64,000 nt of DNA from Clytia hemisphaerica (taxonomy: Eukaryota > Cnidaria > Hydrozoa > Leptothecata > Clytiidae): contig CACVBU010001376.1 in the NCBI GenBank assembly GCA_902728285.1, positions 62,001-126,000 of the forward strand, in the 5' to 3' direction. Positions 24,401 to 33,781 of the stretch are shown piece after piece. How positions within the stretch are numbered: position 1 is the stretch's first letter; each line of letters opens with the position of its first letter. The notes beneath the pieces are model-generated. The model was not told the DNA's origin, searched no databases, and was given only the letters and a program-made list of their open reading frames with translations. Position numbers and translations under genes: made by a program.

Positions 24401-26881
24401 ATTTAAACATGTTGTGAAAATTATTTTCAACGAGTGCCGAGCTTCTAAAGTGACGTGAAACACGATTAAAATACCACCAGAAATACCTTCATTTCTCTAT
24501 TTTATCGTATGGTGCAAAAAATATGAGCAATCTGATTGGTTTAGAAGGAATGTATAAACGTGTTATTCCTCAAAAACAGTGCAAATATTGAAGTATAACG
24601 GTGCGAATAATTAACGAAAACGGTGCGAATAATGAGCAAAAGCGGTGCGAATACAATCGAAAAAATTAAAATGGTAGATTGAAGCCGAGATTTTCAAAAT
24701 CGAACGCGTTCGAAAAGCCGTAGAACGTATATTCGAAAGTTTCTTGGAATGTCAGAAAAATCAAAATAAACTAAAACTTTTCAACATTCAAAACAAAAAT
24801 TAAAAAAAGAATTGCTCGATTTCCAACTGTCTCCTGTGAAGTTCTTACAAAACTTATTAAAACAAATCAAAAAATGCCAAAAACACGACTAGAGCAACAA
24901 ATCTTTGGCTGAGATGCTATCAGCGGAAAGAAACTCTTTTGTGTAAACAATGTAAGAGACTTTTCGAAAAAACTTCTTTTTATTATGTTCTTTGCCCTGC
25001 ATCTCCACAAGTTTTTGTAACGTGAATATTTAGTGTTCCTTTTTCGATCATTTAAGAATGAAAAACAAAATTATTTTGCACTATATACGATAAACCAGTT
25101 ATCACATAATGCCTCGTGCAAAATGGGTTTATTTTTCTCGTTCTTTTATTCTGGCTGTTATTTCCAAATAAAGGGCAAAAATAAAAGAACTTAAAAAAAA
25201 TAAATCTCGCACTCGGCACTTTGTGATAACTAATACATATCTGCATAAAAACCAGAGTAAACTTTTAGCCTTCCCTGTACTAATCCATCGGAGTAAAGCA
25301 GAAAATTCTGATATTATTTATTTTTGATGTTTGAATCTCGTCCATTCTGCGCAGACCACAGGATATGACAAAGGGATATGGCGAATGTGACGACCTAAAG
25401 TGTTTGTTCAGCCAAAACATTCAAAAAAGCATTTTTACTTTTTCCTTGAAATAGAAAGCGAAAGTGACTGGGTTCAAATGTTTATGTTTGACAATTGTTC
25501 TTCTTTTGCTTTAGCCAATCACCACTCACAAAGCTCAAATGCTTTAATATTCATCCAAAGAAAGATCAAAGCCATCCGCCATGCCGGGAAGATTCTCTTA
25601 GATACGTGTCACGCATACGTGTCAGCGCAGAGTGATCAGAAGCTGCTCGGAGATTAGGTTTGTTGCACAAGCAGATCCTTTATGTGAAGAGTTTTTTACG
25701 AAAAGTGTATGATAAATGTCAAATCTATTCTCCAAAAAAGAAGTATCTCATAAGACCAACCACGATCATTTAGAATTTGATACTGTCAAACGAAATAAAG
25801 GACCCAGAAAATGCGTCGACCGCAGTCGGAGGCGACCCAAAGGCTTCTCTTTCGATAGCTATCTAGCCGAAAGTAGGGGATCCGTCTCTTAATTGCTGAG
25901 CATCAAGCAGAGAGGCATCAAGTACCATTTTGGGAATCTTTGGTATGACCCGGCTGGGGGTTGAACCCACAACCTTGCGCATCGTAGTCGGATGTTTTAC
26001 CTTTGCACTACGGTCGCTACGGATTTTGAACATACCTTCGTTAATGCTTTGATATCTATCCCGTGATTCAGTGCGACTTTACAAATATCCAAATGATTTT
26101 CACGAGCTGCGAAATGAAGAATATTCAAACCACCCTGAAAAGTAAGAGAGAAAAAAATCATCAAAGTTCTCTTGAACTTGCTTGGATGGTAAAAAAAATA
26201 TCATCTCAAGAGTTTAACATTATGTGAGCCTGAGGCAGTTCCTCAACCTCGGTCGAACAAAACTATTAGCATTAGAATGTTTCCAGCACGATTGATGCAT
26301 AGACATATAACGACTAATAGACAGGCAGCTGGATATAAAGTCGATATTTATTTACTTTAATTTGTACAGCCGTTTCACGGGGTCCACGGTCAGCCAGCTT
26401 GGCTATCTATGAACTAAACGGGACATTGTTGGGATTCAAACCGGGAACTCCTGGTTTGAGGCGCTGAAACCTTGACCACTCGGTGAACCGTTATATCTCC
26501 CAGATCCGTTGAGACCCCGCCAAACTGGAAAATTTGGCCTAAATTTCATCCCTGCTTAGGAAAAATATCCTATGATTTCAGCCCCACAGACAGATTGACT
26601 TTCCTTTCATTCCAATTTGAAATTCAACATAAAAATCTTTCCAAAACCATTCCATTGGATTTTCTTAGATTACGATATATAGCACAGCGGGGGCTGTGGG
26701 GAAAAGTTCCACCGGTGTTGTAATGAGACAGGGGTGTCTTAGTAGTAGATTTCACTTAATCGCAATAGAGGAAAATGTAACTCACAGGGTTGGTGACATC
26801 GGGTTTGACACCAGCAGCAAGACATTCTAACACTTTGTTCAAATCACCAGATTTTGACGCTTTGAGATATTCTTCATCCAT
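339..26881 (-). CDS. Ankyrin (ANK1/2/3-type membrane adaptor), 25 exons, 3' end outside window
   Basis: Ankyrins tether membrane proteins (channels, exchangers, adhesion molecules) to the spectrin cytoskeleton. I joined 25 minus-strand exons with AG/GT borders and matching phases, giving about 992 residues: 24 ankyrin repeats (residues 1-788), a linker (789-954, very acidic) and the first 38 residues of ZU5 (FNVDARG...). The count of 24 repeats is the canonical ankyrin number. The atypical fifth/sixth repeat pair without the usual TPLH-type linker, in one exon of 183 bp, also matches this family. Nearly every repeat is exactly one 99-bp phase-0 exon. ZU5 remainder, UPA and any death domain lie left of base 339. 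The start codon at 26881 directly follows an acceptor AG, so a 5' non-coding (or further coding) exon upstream is implied but not found. A frameshifted GPCR lies in the 1191-5734 intron on the other strand. Family call very sure; paralogue not assignable. Confidence 0.95.
806..1190 (-). CDS. Ankyrin exon 24 (acidic linker)
   Basis: 385 bp. It completes the split GTT codon from exon 23 and leaves two bases (AC) for exon 25. The product is an acidic, Q/E/D-rich low-complexity linker ([20 protein letters not shown] near its start, then a run with [12 protein letters not shown]). Near its end are a basic [15 protein letters not shown] patch and [10 protein letters not shown]. Acceptor CTATTTCAG, donor AAC|GTAAGT. 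The phases on both sides fit, which supports the assembly even though linkers are not conserved. Confidence 0.88.
1977..2290. mobile_element. Decayed copy of the TTAACCCTATTC foldback element
   Basis: Starts TTAACCCTATTCGGCCTGGG and shares most of its length, in reverse orientation, with the intact copy at 57038-57606: the poly-G end, GTGACGTCA, the ACCCCCTAGATCAAAAGTTAAG block and GGGGTGGTACAG. The far end is degenerate (no closing GAATAGGGTTAA). Non-coding; lies in the ankyrin intron. Confidence 0.75.
3075..3335 (+). repeat. Dispersed repeat, copy 1
   Basis: Shares long stretches with 21590-21880 in the opposite orientation: CACTTACAAATCGATTGTGG, CCCCGGTG next to it, TTGAACTTTTGGATCC, and the TCGAGCGAGAA / TTCTCGCCAGAA region. 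No coding capacity seen. Both copies are in ankyrin introns. Confidence 0.75.
3785..3938. mobile_element. hAT-like MITE (CAGTGGCGTGG termini)
   Basis: 154-bp element starting CAGTGGCGTGGTAGCAGGGG and ending CCCACCACGCCACTG, so the ends are inverted repeats. Flanked by TAGG on both sides (3781-3784 and 3939-3942). Termini resemble hAT-type CAGTGGCG ends; the duplication looks shorter than the usual 8 bp, so superfamily is tentative. Confidence 0.65.
4198..5300 (+). pseudogene. Class A (rhodopsin-family) GPCR, intronless, frameshifted in TM5
   Basis: Two frames together encode a seven-helix receptor. Frame 1 (4198-4683, 161 codons) has TM1 with GGILN, TM2 with the conserved Asp ([15 protein letters not shown]), TM3 with a Cys near residue 90, and TM4. 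Frame 2 (from about 4684 to 5300) has the rest of TM5 ([13 protein letters not shown]), TM6 ([10 protein letters not shown]), TM7 with an intact NPxxY-type motif ([13 protein letters not shown]) and a hydrophilic tail of about 110 residues. The shift falls at GCGCTATAGCA; an extra TA dinucleotide would explain it. The DRY motif is replaced (NNCIKIT), and the loop between TM4 and TM5 is very short. An in-frame TAG at 4180 precedes the ATG, fixing the start. It lies in an ankyrin intron on the opposite strand. Ligand unknown. Pseudogene is likely, but an assembly error or polymorphism is possible. Confidence 0.82.
5735..5849 (-). CDS. Ankyrin exon 23 (linker after the repeats)
   Basis: 115 bp, begins phase 0 and ends with one extra base (phase 1). 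It encodes residues [17 protein letters not shown]..., a charged linker ending EATDEAEDK. Acceptor TTTCGTAG, donor AAG|GTAAGT. The intron that follows contains the antisense GPCR. Confidence 0.85.
7440..7538 (-). CDS. Ankyrin exon 22 (repeat 24)
   Basis: 99 bp, phase 0; begins [18 protein letters not shown]. It is a degenerate capping repeat, as expected for the last one (G-TAL-IA-...V-TL in other ankyrins). Acceptor CAACAG, donor GAG|GTAAGA. Confidence 0.92.
7820..7918 (-). CDS. Ankyrin exon 21 (repeat 23)
   Basis: 99 bp, phase 0; begins [18 protein letters not shown]. Acceptor TATTTCAG, donor AAG|GTTAGT. Confidence 0.95.
8130..8483. mobile_element. 354-bp foldback MITE with TTTA target duplication
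   Basis: Ends GTAGCAGTGGG and CCCACTGCTAC are inverted repeats, extending inward imperfectly (TTTTTCTCAAAACTAGCAGT against ATCGTTAATTTTGAGAAAAA; GGGTCCCAAAT against ATTTGGGTCCC). Flanked by TTTA on both sides (8126-8129, 8484-8487). No ORF of note. Lies in the ankyrin intron between exons 20 and 21. Confidence 0.8.
8746..8844 (-). CDS. Ankyrin exon 20 (repeat 22)
   Basis: 99 bp, phase 0; begins [18 protein letters not shown]. Acceptor ACACTAG, donor AAG|GTGAGT. A 354-bp MITE lies 262 bp downstream in the next intron. Confidence 0.95.
10256..10925. repeat. GACC-based minisatellite, 21/25-bp units
   Basis: About 30 tandem units of roughly 21-25 bp built from (GACC)n plus GACTCACTTTTTA, e.g. 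GACCGACCGACTCAC followed by TTTTTA. The left part has a GC-richer variant ending CCTCACTTTGTA. Unit length changes in steps of 4 bp because GACC is itself repeated. Located in the ankyrin intron between exons 19 and 20. Confidence 0.9.
10926..12078. other. Ankyrin intron, no gene seen
   Basis: AT-rich to about 11280, then a more complex stretch (11280-11960) with paired phrases such as GTTGACCCCTCA (about 11498 and 11667) and ATGACGTCA (11760, 11780). This looks like an old transposon remnant. No exon or ORF supported. Confidence 0.4.
12079..12180 (-). CDS. Ankyrin exon 19 (repeat 21)
   Basis: 102 bp, phase 0; begins [18 protein letters not shown], one codon longer than standard. Acceptor CATTTAG, donor CAG|GTCAGA. 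A long intron (8845-12078) follows, holding the GACC minisatellite. Confidence 0.93.
12306..12587. mobile_element. PIF/Harbinger-like MITE, copy 1
   Basis: 282 bp, starts GGGCTTTCCAGAAAAAAACC and ends with the complement (GGTTTTTTCTGGAAAAGCCC). Flanked by ATT on both sides (12303-12305, 12588-12590), a 3-bp duplication as for PIF/Harbinger. Same family as 23480-23751: shared CCCCCTGTTGAGGAGGT, GGGGGTAAGGTTTGA and several GGAATTCC boxes. Ankyrin intron. Confidence 0.85.
12857..13054 (-). CDS. Ankyrin exon 18 (repeats 19 and 20)
   Basis: 198 bp, phase 0, two complete repeats with no intron between them. It begins [18 protein letters not shown] and the second repeat starts [18 protein letters not shown]. 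These match the paired AAKKNQ... and QGIASVHLAAQEGH repeats. Acceptor TTTCTAG, donor ACG|GTATAC. Confidence 0.95.
13100..13135 (-). pseudogene. Duplicated fragment of ankyrin exon 18 start
   Basis: GGAGTAAACCCATTCT at about 13117-13132, with the preceding TTTTGGCTGAAATGTG, repeats the 5' border of exon 18 (13023-13056; TCTTGGCTGATATGTGCAGT then GGAGTAAACCCATTCTAG). It has four base changes, and the CTAG that forms the acceptor has become CTGT. It looks like a local duplication of an exon edge plus acceptor that has lost the splice signal. Confidence 0.65.
13692..13790 (-). CDS. Ankyrin exon 17 (repeat 18)
   Basis: 99 bp, phase 0; begins [18 protein letters not shown], the HVA-HYDNQKVA repeat of other ankyrins. 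Acceptor TTTACTAG, donor AAG|GTAAGT. Confidence 0.95.
14548..14649 (-). CDS. Ankyrin exon 16 (repeat 17)
   Basis: 102 bp, phase 0, one codon longer than the standard repeat; begins [18 protein letters not shown]. Acceptor TTTGTAG, donor AAG|GTAAGG. Confidence 0.94.
14972..15070 (-). CDS. Ankyrin exon 15 (repeat 16)
   Basis: 99 bp, phase 0; begins [18 protein letters not shown]. Acceptor TATTTAG, donor AAG|GTTGGT. Confidence 0.94.
15285..15383 (-). CDS. Ankyrin exon 14 (repeat 15)
   Basis: 99 bp, phase 0; begins [18 protein letters not shown]. Acceptor GATTCAG, donor AAA|GTACGT. Confidence 0.94.
15767..15865 (-). CDS. Ankyrin exon 13 (repeat 14)
   Basis: 99 bp, phase 0; begins [18 protein letters not shown]. 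Corresponds to the RGETALHMAAR repeat. Acceptor TTTTTTAG, donor AAG|GTAAGA. Confidence 0.93.
16040..16138 (-). CDS. Ankyrin exon 12 (repeat 13)
   Basis: 99 bp, phase 0; begins [18 protein letters not shown], like the HVAAFMGHVNIV of repeat 13 in other ankyrins. Acceptor GCTTATAG, donor GTG|GTATGT. Confidence 0.95.
16425..16523 (-). CDS. Ankyrin exon 11 (repeat 12)
   Basis: 99 bp, phase 0; begins [18 protein letters not shown], matching the NG-TPLHIA-KKNR signature of ankyrin repeat 12. Acceptor ACCATAG, donor AAC|GTAAGT. Confidence 0.95.
16726..16824 (-). CDS. Ankyrin exon 10 (repeat 11)
   Basis: 99 bp, phase 0; begins [18 protein letters not shown]. Acceptor ATTTTAG, donor CTA|GTAAGT. Confidence 0.94.
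16827..17347. other. Ankyrin intron with internal inverted repeat
   Basis: Contains an imperfect palindrome, about 16,840-17,165: ATCAGATGATATTTGGCTTA ... AAATACCTCCAAAGTTTTTGACCC against GGGTCAAAAGATTTAGAGGTGTC ... TAAGCCAAATATCAAAAATC. Probably a foldback remnant. No gene. Confidence 0.55.
17348..17446 (-). CDS. Ankyrin exon 9 (repeat 10)
   Basis: 99 bp, phase 0; begins [18 protein letters not shown], ends IDDVTT. The HMA-QGDH motif and the VDDVT end are conserved in the tenth repeat of known ankyrins. Acceptor CAAACAG, donor ACT|GTAAGA. Confidence 0.95.
17782..17880 (-). CDS. Ankyrin exon 8 (repeat 9)
   Basis: 99 bp, phase 0; begins [18 protein letters not shown] and ends AKTR, matching DGLTPLHC-ARSGH of other ankyrins at this position. 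Acceptor CCCTTAG, donor AGG|GTACCA. Confidence 0.95.
18017..18115 (-). CDS. Ankyrin exon 7 (repeat 8)
   Basis: 99 bp, phase 0; begins [18 protein letters not shown], a divergent repeat that keeps PLHVAS. Acceptor CTTTTCAG, donor AAG|GTATGG. Confidence 0.93.
18434..18532 (-). CDS. Ankyrin exon 6 (repeat 7)
   Basis: 99 bp, phase 0; begins [18 protein letters not shown]. Acceptor TTTCCAG, donor AAG|GTTTGG. Confidence 0.95.
19398..19580 (-). CDS. Ankyrin exon 5 (repeats 5 and 6)
   Basis: 183 bp, phase 0, two repeats in one exon. It begins [18 protein letters not shown] and passes directly through [17 protein letters not shown] without a normal inter-repeat hairpin. The same shortened junction occurs at this position in ANK1-3 and is diagnostic for the family. 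Acceptor TTTATAG, donor CCG|GTTAGT. Confidence 0.95.
19581..21162. other. Ankyrin intron, no gene seen
   Basis: AT-rich intronic DNA of 1.6 kb between exons 5 and 4. I found no exon, tRNA or convincing repeat family member here. Confidence 0.4.
21163..21261 (-). CDS. Ankyrin exon 4 (repeat 4)
   Basis: 99 bp, phase 0; begins [18 protein letters not shown], close to the fourth repeat of other ankyrins, which also has [11 protein letters not shown]. Acceptor CCCATAG, donor AAG|GTATGT. Confidence 0.95.
21590..21880 (-). repeat. Dispersed repeat, copy 2 (inverted relative to copy 1)
   Basis: Reverse-complement relative of 3075-3335 with small insertions (a short ACTTAAGACTAG duplication near 21700). 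Contains CCACAATCGATTTGTAAGTG and GGATCCAAAAGTTCAAAAAT. Ankyrin intron. Confidence 0.75.
22452..22550 (-). CDS. Ankyrin exon 3 (repeat 3)
   Basis: 99 bp, phase 0; begins [18 protein letters not shown]. Acceptor ATTTCAG, donor AAG|GTACAG. Clear TALHIAS core. Confidence 0.94.
23480..23751. mobile_element. PIF/Harbinger-like MITE, copy 2
   Basis: 272 bp, starts GGGCTTTTCCAGAAAAAAAT and ends in its complement; inner terminal repeat GTGCACCCCCTGTTGAGGAG against CTCCTCAACAGGGGGTGCAC. Flanked by AAT on both sides (23477-23479, 23752-23754). Five or so GGAATTCC/GGGGGTA boxes inside. Ankyrin intron. Confidence 0.87.
24597..24655. repeat. Short tandem repeat (GGTGCGAATA units)
   Basis: Three units of about 23 bp containing CGGTGCGAATAAT / CGGTGCGAATACA. 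Ankyrin intron; no function inferred. Confidence 0.7.
25800..26020 (-). repeat. tRNA-derived SINE
   Basis: On the minus strand a tRNA-like head has a degenerate A box (TAGTGCAAAGGTAAAACATC) and a clear B box (GGTTCAACCCC, complement at about 25955-25966). A non-tRNA body follows (ACCAAAGATTCCCAAAATGG and onward). A second copy of the same head-body junction is at 49160-49265. Ankyrin intron, next to exon 2. Confidence 0.75.
26036..26134 (-). CDS. Ankyrin exon 2 (repeat 2)
   Basis: 99 bp, phase 0; begins [14 protein letters not shown]. Acceptor TTTTCAG, donor AAG|GTATG. The donor lies about 15 bp from a tRNA-derived SINE that occupies the adjoining part of the next intron. Confidence 0.93.
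26355..26515 (-). repeat. Second tRNA-derived SINE type
   Basis: Minus strand: GGTTCACCGAGTGGTCAAGG resembles a Ser/Leu-type A box, and GGTTTGAATCC is a B box. The body GGTCCACGG...AGCTATCTATGAA recurs, decayed, near 46880-46930. Confidence 0.68.
26786..26881 (-). CDS. Ankyrin exon 1 in window (repeat 1)
   Basis: 32 codons, phase 0, beginning with ATG immediately after a TTCTTTAG acceptor and ending at CCT|GTGAGT. It encodes the divergent first repeat ([19 protein letters not shown]), which aligns with the capping first repeat of ankyrins (FLRAAR-G-L-K-L pattern). Whether the methionine is the true start or an internal residue depends on an unseen upstream exon. Confidence 0.88.
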
Positions 26882-28272
<1,391 letters not shown>

Positions 28273-31200
28273 GATGGTTTTTAAAGTCAATCAGTGATAA
28301 ACTTTGGACTATATCTGAAGATGGAATAAATTTCTTTGAAAAATGTTTATAAGATCAAAGAACCACTCGTGTGAAAATGATAATTATAGCACACTTATGA
28401 GAATAAGAATTTGATTTTCTTCTTCTTCATTTTCAATCTTTATTTTCCAATATTTTAAGAGTTTTTTCTTTATGTATTTTTCTTTATAATATACTCCACT
28501 CCTGTTTGTCTTTCCAACAAGCACAAAACTGCAATCTAATTCGAATTCTATCGAATCGAAAATTTCGTCTTTTTTGTTTCCGCTGCAAATCATATTGAGA
28601 CAGACTTACTGTATCGAGTAATTTTCCTCAAAATTAACTTCTAGTATCCCATTTTCCTCTCGTCTAATAATCAAGACACTTTTTAATCCAAGCAAACAAG
28701 CTGCAGTGCCGAGTGTATACGTCTTTTGTTTGTTTAATGGGATTTATAAGATAATCAGGTATTTCAAATAAACTCAGATTGATTTGATTGTAGATGACAA
28801 ACGGTTTAAATGTCTGCTGATATATAAATGTAATAAGGATTTATTATGTTGAAGTGCATATTATAATTCAAAGATGTATGCAATCAGTATACAGTTAGTC
28901 TCTCACATGAAAGTTTTCGGATATTCATTTTCAGTTCCGTTTTGGTGTTATGTGCACTATTTAAAAGAAGTATTTTACACGAAAATTTTCAATATAATCC
29001 AAGCCTAGATCTAGTCATCCAAGAGGTATGACCTCTAACTTAACTATCTAGCTTAATATAAAAATCAAACAATTTTAAAACTTCTTTAAAAATGATTTTA
29101 AAACAACCTGTACAGTACAAATAAGAAACACTGTAGCTCTATCGATACGATACCACGACGACGACACTTGAAATTAACAAACACGAAAAAAACGACCTGT
29201 GATAGGTTAGGTGATTAATGGGCAAAACATTCAATACATGAAACCGTTTAGTAAATCAAAAATTCAGAGTAATAAAGTAATCATTTTTGTGTGATTTATT
29301 TTTGGATTTTGACATGAGAGTTTTTAAGGAAATGCTGTATAACAACCGTATAAAAATTTCTGCCATGGGTCATGGATGGACGGACCTTTTCAAATAAAAT
29401 ATGCATAATTGAAAAATAGGGAAAATGAAGGCAATATCAAAAAAACTACAAAGGATACAGGACGATAAATGCTCAGAAAAGCCAGGAAAAAAAGGAACCA
29501 TTCTCGGAGGGGCCAATACTTATGAGTTCGATAATATTCCAAAAATTTCTCATCTCTTTCCAAACAAGAGAAATATCTTCAAGTAATCCATATTATATTG
29601 AGACTTCCTTAAAAAACAGACTTTGTAAAAACGAAACTAGTATAAGATAAGGAGACTAGCCACTTTTTTTCCAAAAAGTTCTAATTATTTTGGATGGAAA
29701 AGAGAATTTCCTATATTGACTCATTCTTGGTTTAACTAGAAAGGTACAAAAAGTTGAATAAATAAATATGAAAATGGAATGGCAAAAAGTGAATAGACTT
29801 TTAGGACTTATTGATTCTTGTATAAGAAATAAAATAGCTTACAGAACAGTATAAATGTTAGCGCCTATAAATTTACTTTGAATATTCAAGGAATTTCTTA
29901 TAAATAAAAGTGAGAAATTTATATCATCATAAAAAGGGGCCATAAACTACATATAGCTGTCGATGAAAGGCTTAAGTTTTTATTTTTGTTTATTTATCAT
30001 CTTTTTTTATCAAAAAGAAAATATTGATGAAGAATTGTGGCCTTACAGAAATATTAATAATCTGATCAAATTATTATGGGAAGGGTGTTAAAAAGACAAA
30101 CTTTGACTTCTAATAAAATGTCAAATCAATAGTCATGGCAAAAAAAAGTTTCCACTCCAGCTCCCACAAAAAGATTACACGTTTTTCGTTTCATAAGAAC
30201 ATTCAAAATTTTTGAAGCCTTCGAATGATCTTAACTTTTTGAGATTTAAGCCTAAAATTGTGCTAACATGTCCCCCATTTTTTATTTATTTCTGTTCATT
30301 TTACTAAGAAAATGGCTGTCTTCGAGTCCGCGAAGACTTAAAATGTTTTTAGCCGTCGAAGCTTTATGTTGTTTGTTCTTATAAAAAAACGTGTATGTAT
30401 CTCTAGACTACAGATTTAAAAGTTTTTAACAGGAGATAGGGATGCTAAGAATATGGTCTCTTTGATAAAGGTTTAGCTTTGAAAACATGAAAAGAGAATA
30501 TTCAGTTTTGCTATAAGGTGTTAAGAAAATTAAGAAAATTGAAAACAATCTTTTTTCTCATAAAACGTAGTATATTATAAGTTCTTATAAATAGTTGTTA
30601 AAAGGAAACCTACTTTCTTTATTGAAATTGACAGATCATGTAAAAACTTGAAAACTTTTAATAAATGTATCTAATAAATATCTTTCAATAAAACAAAAGA
30701 CTTAACACAAATGTATTATTTGAATAGCACCCTACTGTTATGATTAACTGACACTTCAAAACAGACAGCCATCAGACTATATCTTTGTACCATAAGTCAT
30801 ATAAGGGGTTCAACATGAAATACTAATCGTACTTAAAAACATCAGAGGCTTAACCTTATTGAATATGTCAATTGTGAAAGTTAACAAATTTTAGAGCCAA
30901 GGCCAATCTCTTAAATCTTAAACTTCATTTAAATATTAGGTTTAAAACGTCTCATAAAGACAAGGACAAAATTTTTACCCCCCAAAATATCATGCAATGA
31001 TATGAAGATAATATTCCTGTTTATATTTTTGTATCATAGATCTCATCAGAAAAAGGAGTTGTTCTGGATAAGCCATCGAAACTTTTAAATAAGGCTTCAT
31101 CAAAGAAAACCTCTTGAGCCTTTATTTTTTTCTATCTACCATGCAAAGTGTTTTTCTTCTTTTCTGAAGGCACAGTTACCCTAAGTAAGTGAGGTGAATG

Positions 31201-31785
31201 AGATTTTGAGAAGAGTAATTTCATGTGAATAATTTATCAAAAGAACATATTTTTCTCATGTTTTTAAAAAAAAGAAGAGTATATTAGTAAAATATTTCCT
31301 CAGTAATTAGTTCGATTTGTGACTATACAATAACTTTTGAAAGAAAGTGTCAAATTTTTACTTCCTAGAAATAACATTTTAAATAAACTTACTTTGAAAA
31401 ATCCTTCATTATATATTGTTTCCCATTGAAATATAAAACAAAACAACTTACCAAATGGATCAAGCACACAACGAAAACTCAACCTTTAGACAAAAAATTT
31501 GAAATTAAAATTGCATCTGAATAATTTTGATATTGATAGTGTGAGCCTATTTAAAAATATTCTTTCAATAAATCTATTGGTATTGGTTCAGACATCATCA
31601 TTGAAAAGATACCCTTAAAAAAAAACAGGTCAACCAAACCCATTTTGAAAGAAAGGTTAACCCAAGTATCTATCAGTCGACCCTGAATTAAGTCAGTTAT
31701 CACTCTGCCACGCGAAATAGTTGAAAATTATAGTAAGAGTAAATAATTTTGAAACTATAATGATGATGTTGATTCAACAACTAAT
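28273..31785. other. AT-rich intergenic DNA, no gene seen
   Basis: About 3.5 kb, very AT-rich, with no exon-like ORF, no RNA gene and no repeat I could pair within the window. Confidence 0.4.
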
Positions 31786-33051
31786 TTAAGAGCCATTTTT
31801 TTTAATCTTCAGAATAAAGAGAGTGTGATACCTCACCCTCTTACATATTGATGAAATTTGGACCAAACGATCTATCACACAAGAAAATAAGACCCTGAAA
31901 ATTTCACTTTGATATCTCTAGTAGTTTTGAAGATTCAGCATCTCAAAGATAGGCTACTAAGCGAAAATTGACCCCTGAAAATCATGAACTCTGGTGGGGA
32001 GCAGATTTTGAAAGCTAATGAATTTTCATTCAAGTACATTAGAAAGCTGATTTACAGTGGATTTCAAGAACTTTTTGTAGGGAATCAGAAAAAATCAAAT
32101 TGAGTCTCCAAAATTTTCCCCAAAAATCTCTAGCACCTCCTGTAGAGGGCTTCAAACTTTCTGTAATCTGGGTTTGGAAGCACTTTTAGCTGTCTGCTGA
32201 TGGTCCTTGTGACTTTTTTTAAACAAACTTTTGACCTGGAGTGGTTTACTGTTGGGTTTTGGCCACAAAAATAACATTTTCAGGATTTCTATTTTTGCGT
32301 AACCGTCAAAAATGGCCGAAAAAATTGCTATTTTGGCAGATCTGGAGCAAAATTTAAGATGGCGTATCTTTTTAAACACACAAAAATTTAGTAGGTCTAG
32401 TTTATAACCTCAAAAAATCTCAGTGGGGGTTTGAATTCCCTTTAAAGATATGATCGATTGAAAATTTGCTTTTAAATTCGTTGTTTTTTCCCTCTTAAAG
32501 TGCTAAATCAGGACCACTTGGGGGCTCCAAAGGTTAATTCTTGTCAAAATATTGGTTGATATTCTCTAGCCAACTAATCATTGGCATTAAGGGAACAACT
32601 GACAAAATATTTCAGGTCATTTCCATCGACAGATGACACTTTATGGCAGTTTCTTTATTTTTAAGTACAGAATATGTAAAAAATGAGACTGGTATCTGGT
32701 CTTTCCTACCATTCTAGGGCCTATATTTTCAGAAAAAGCCTCAACCTTTCACAATTTGGTGAATATTCATCTTAAATAAGCAGGTTACTTCAACTAAATG
32801 GATTTAAAAGTACTTAAATACTATTCAAAAACATTTTAGACTAACTTGGAAATCCTACTTTGACAATAATTTGCGCTCCCCACCAGAGTCAATTTTCGAG
32901 ACGCTGTATCTTCAAAACTACTTGAGATATCAAGGTGAAATTTTCAGGGTCTTATTTTCTTGTGTGATAGAACATTTGGTCCAAATTTAAGCAAAATCCA
33001 AGAGGGTGAGGTATCACACCCTGAAGACTCTTAGAAAAAATGACTCTTAAA
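31786..33051. mobile_element. 1.27-kb foldback element
   Basis: Long imperfect terminal inverted repeats: left 31786-32015, right 32868-33051. They share GTGTGATACCTCACCCTCTT, CACACAAGAAAATAAGACCC, CTGAAAATTTCAC and CTCTGGTGGGGAGC with their complements on the right. The roughly 850-bp loop has no convincing ORF. Arms have diverged, so it is not recent. Confidence 0.82.
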
Positions 33052-33417
33052 GTCCCGAATTAAGGCAAGTTGCTGGCACTACTCAACAAAATTGGAATTT
33101 CAAATAATTTAACCTAAATGACCAAGCTTTTCAATGACCTCATCACCATTGTTTATATTTGTCTTATTATGGGTGCAGAGAATACTTATACATATTGGCT
33201 AGAAGTCCCACTCTTTGTGAGGAGGACCCTCAAAGAGCACTTTAGCCATCCAACTTGCCACGGGAATGACTCATAGAGGAGTATCAACCCCTAGGTTTAT
33301 TTCATCTCACCCTATTACCCATCCCCCAGCTTTGGTAATGAAATCTTATCCCTACTTTTTTACGAAAAATCTGTTTGAAGGAGCCCACTCTATGCATACC
33401 AAAGTAATGAAAGACTA

Positions 33418-33781
33418 CCGTCAACTGCTCTAACTTGAGACTATCTGATAAAACATGGGACGGCAATTCGGCCACCATTTCACCGAACCTCCAAAGTCAT
33501 TTGATTTGAGTTAATGAATGACGTATTAAAAAAGTACACAATTTGTCTTTTGCACCGAGTAGGCTTTTAAATTGAAATATGAAAAAAATCCGTAATGGAA
33601 CACAACCGAGTGTCTGTGCACTCTAAGACTGTAAGAGGAACAAAAAGTATGATTGATAAACTTGGTGGAGTTATCAAAACAAATTTGTTGTCAAATAGAT
33701 TTAACAGCAAGTGAAAATACAAGCCAGATATCAACCAGTCCCATGTTTCGACCAATTGTCCCAAGTTAGAGCAGTTGACGG
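33418..33781. mobile_element. Tc1/mariner-like MITE (CCGTCAACTGC ends, TA duplication)
   Basis: 364 bp. Terminal repeats of 24 bp with one mismatch: CCGTCAACTGCTCTAACTTG plus GAGAC/GGGAC. Flanked by TA on both sides (33416-33417, 33782-33783). No transposase ORF. Confidence 0.85.

Noticed and set aside
25930-26020. Functional tRNA gene
   Set aside because: B box is good, but the A box is degenerate, no cloverleaf closes and the sequence continues into a shared non-tRNA body, so it is a SINE.
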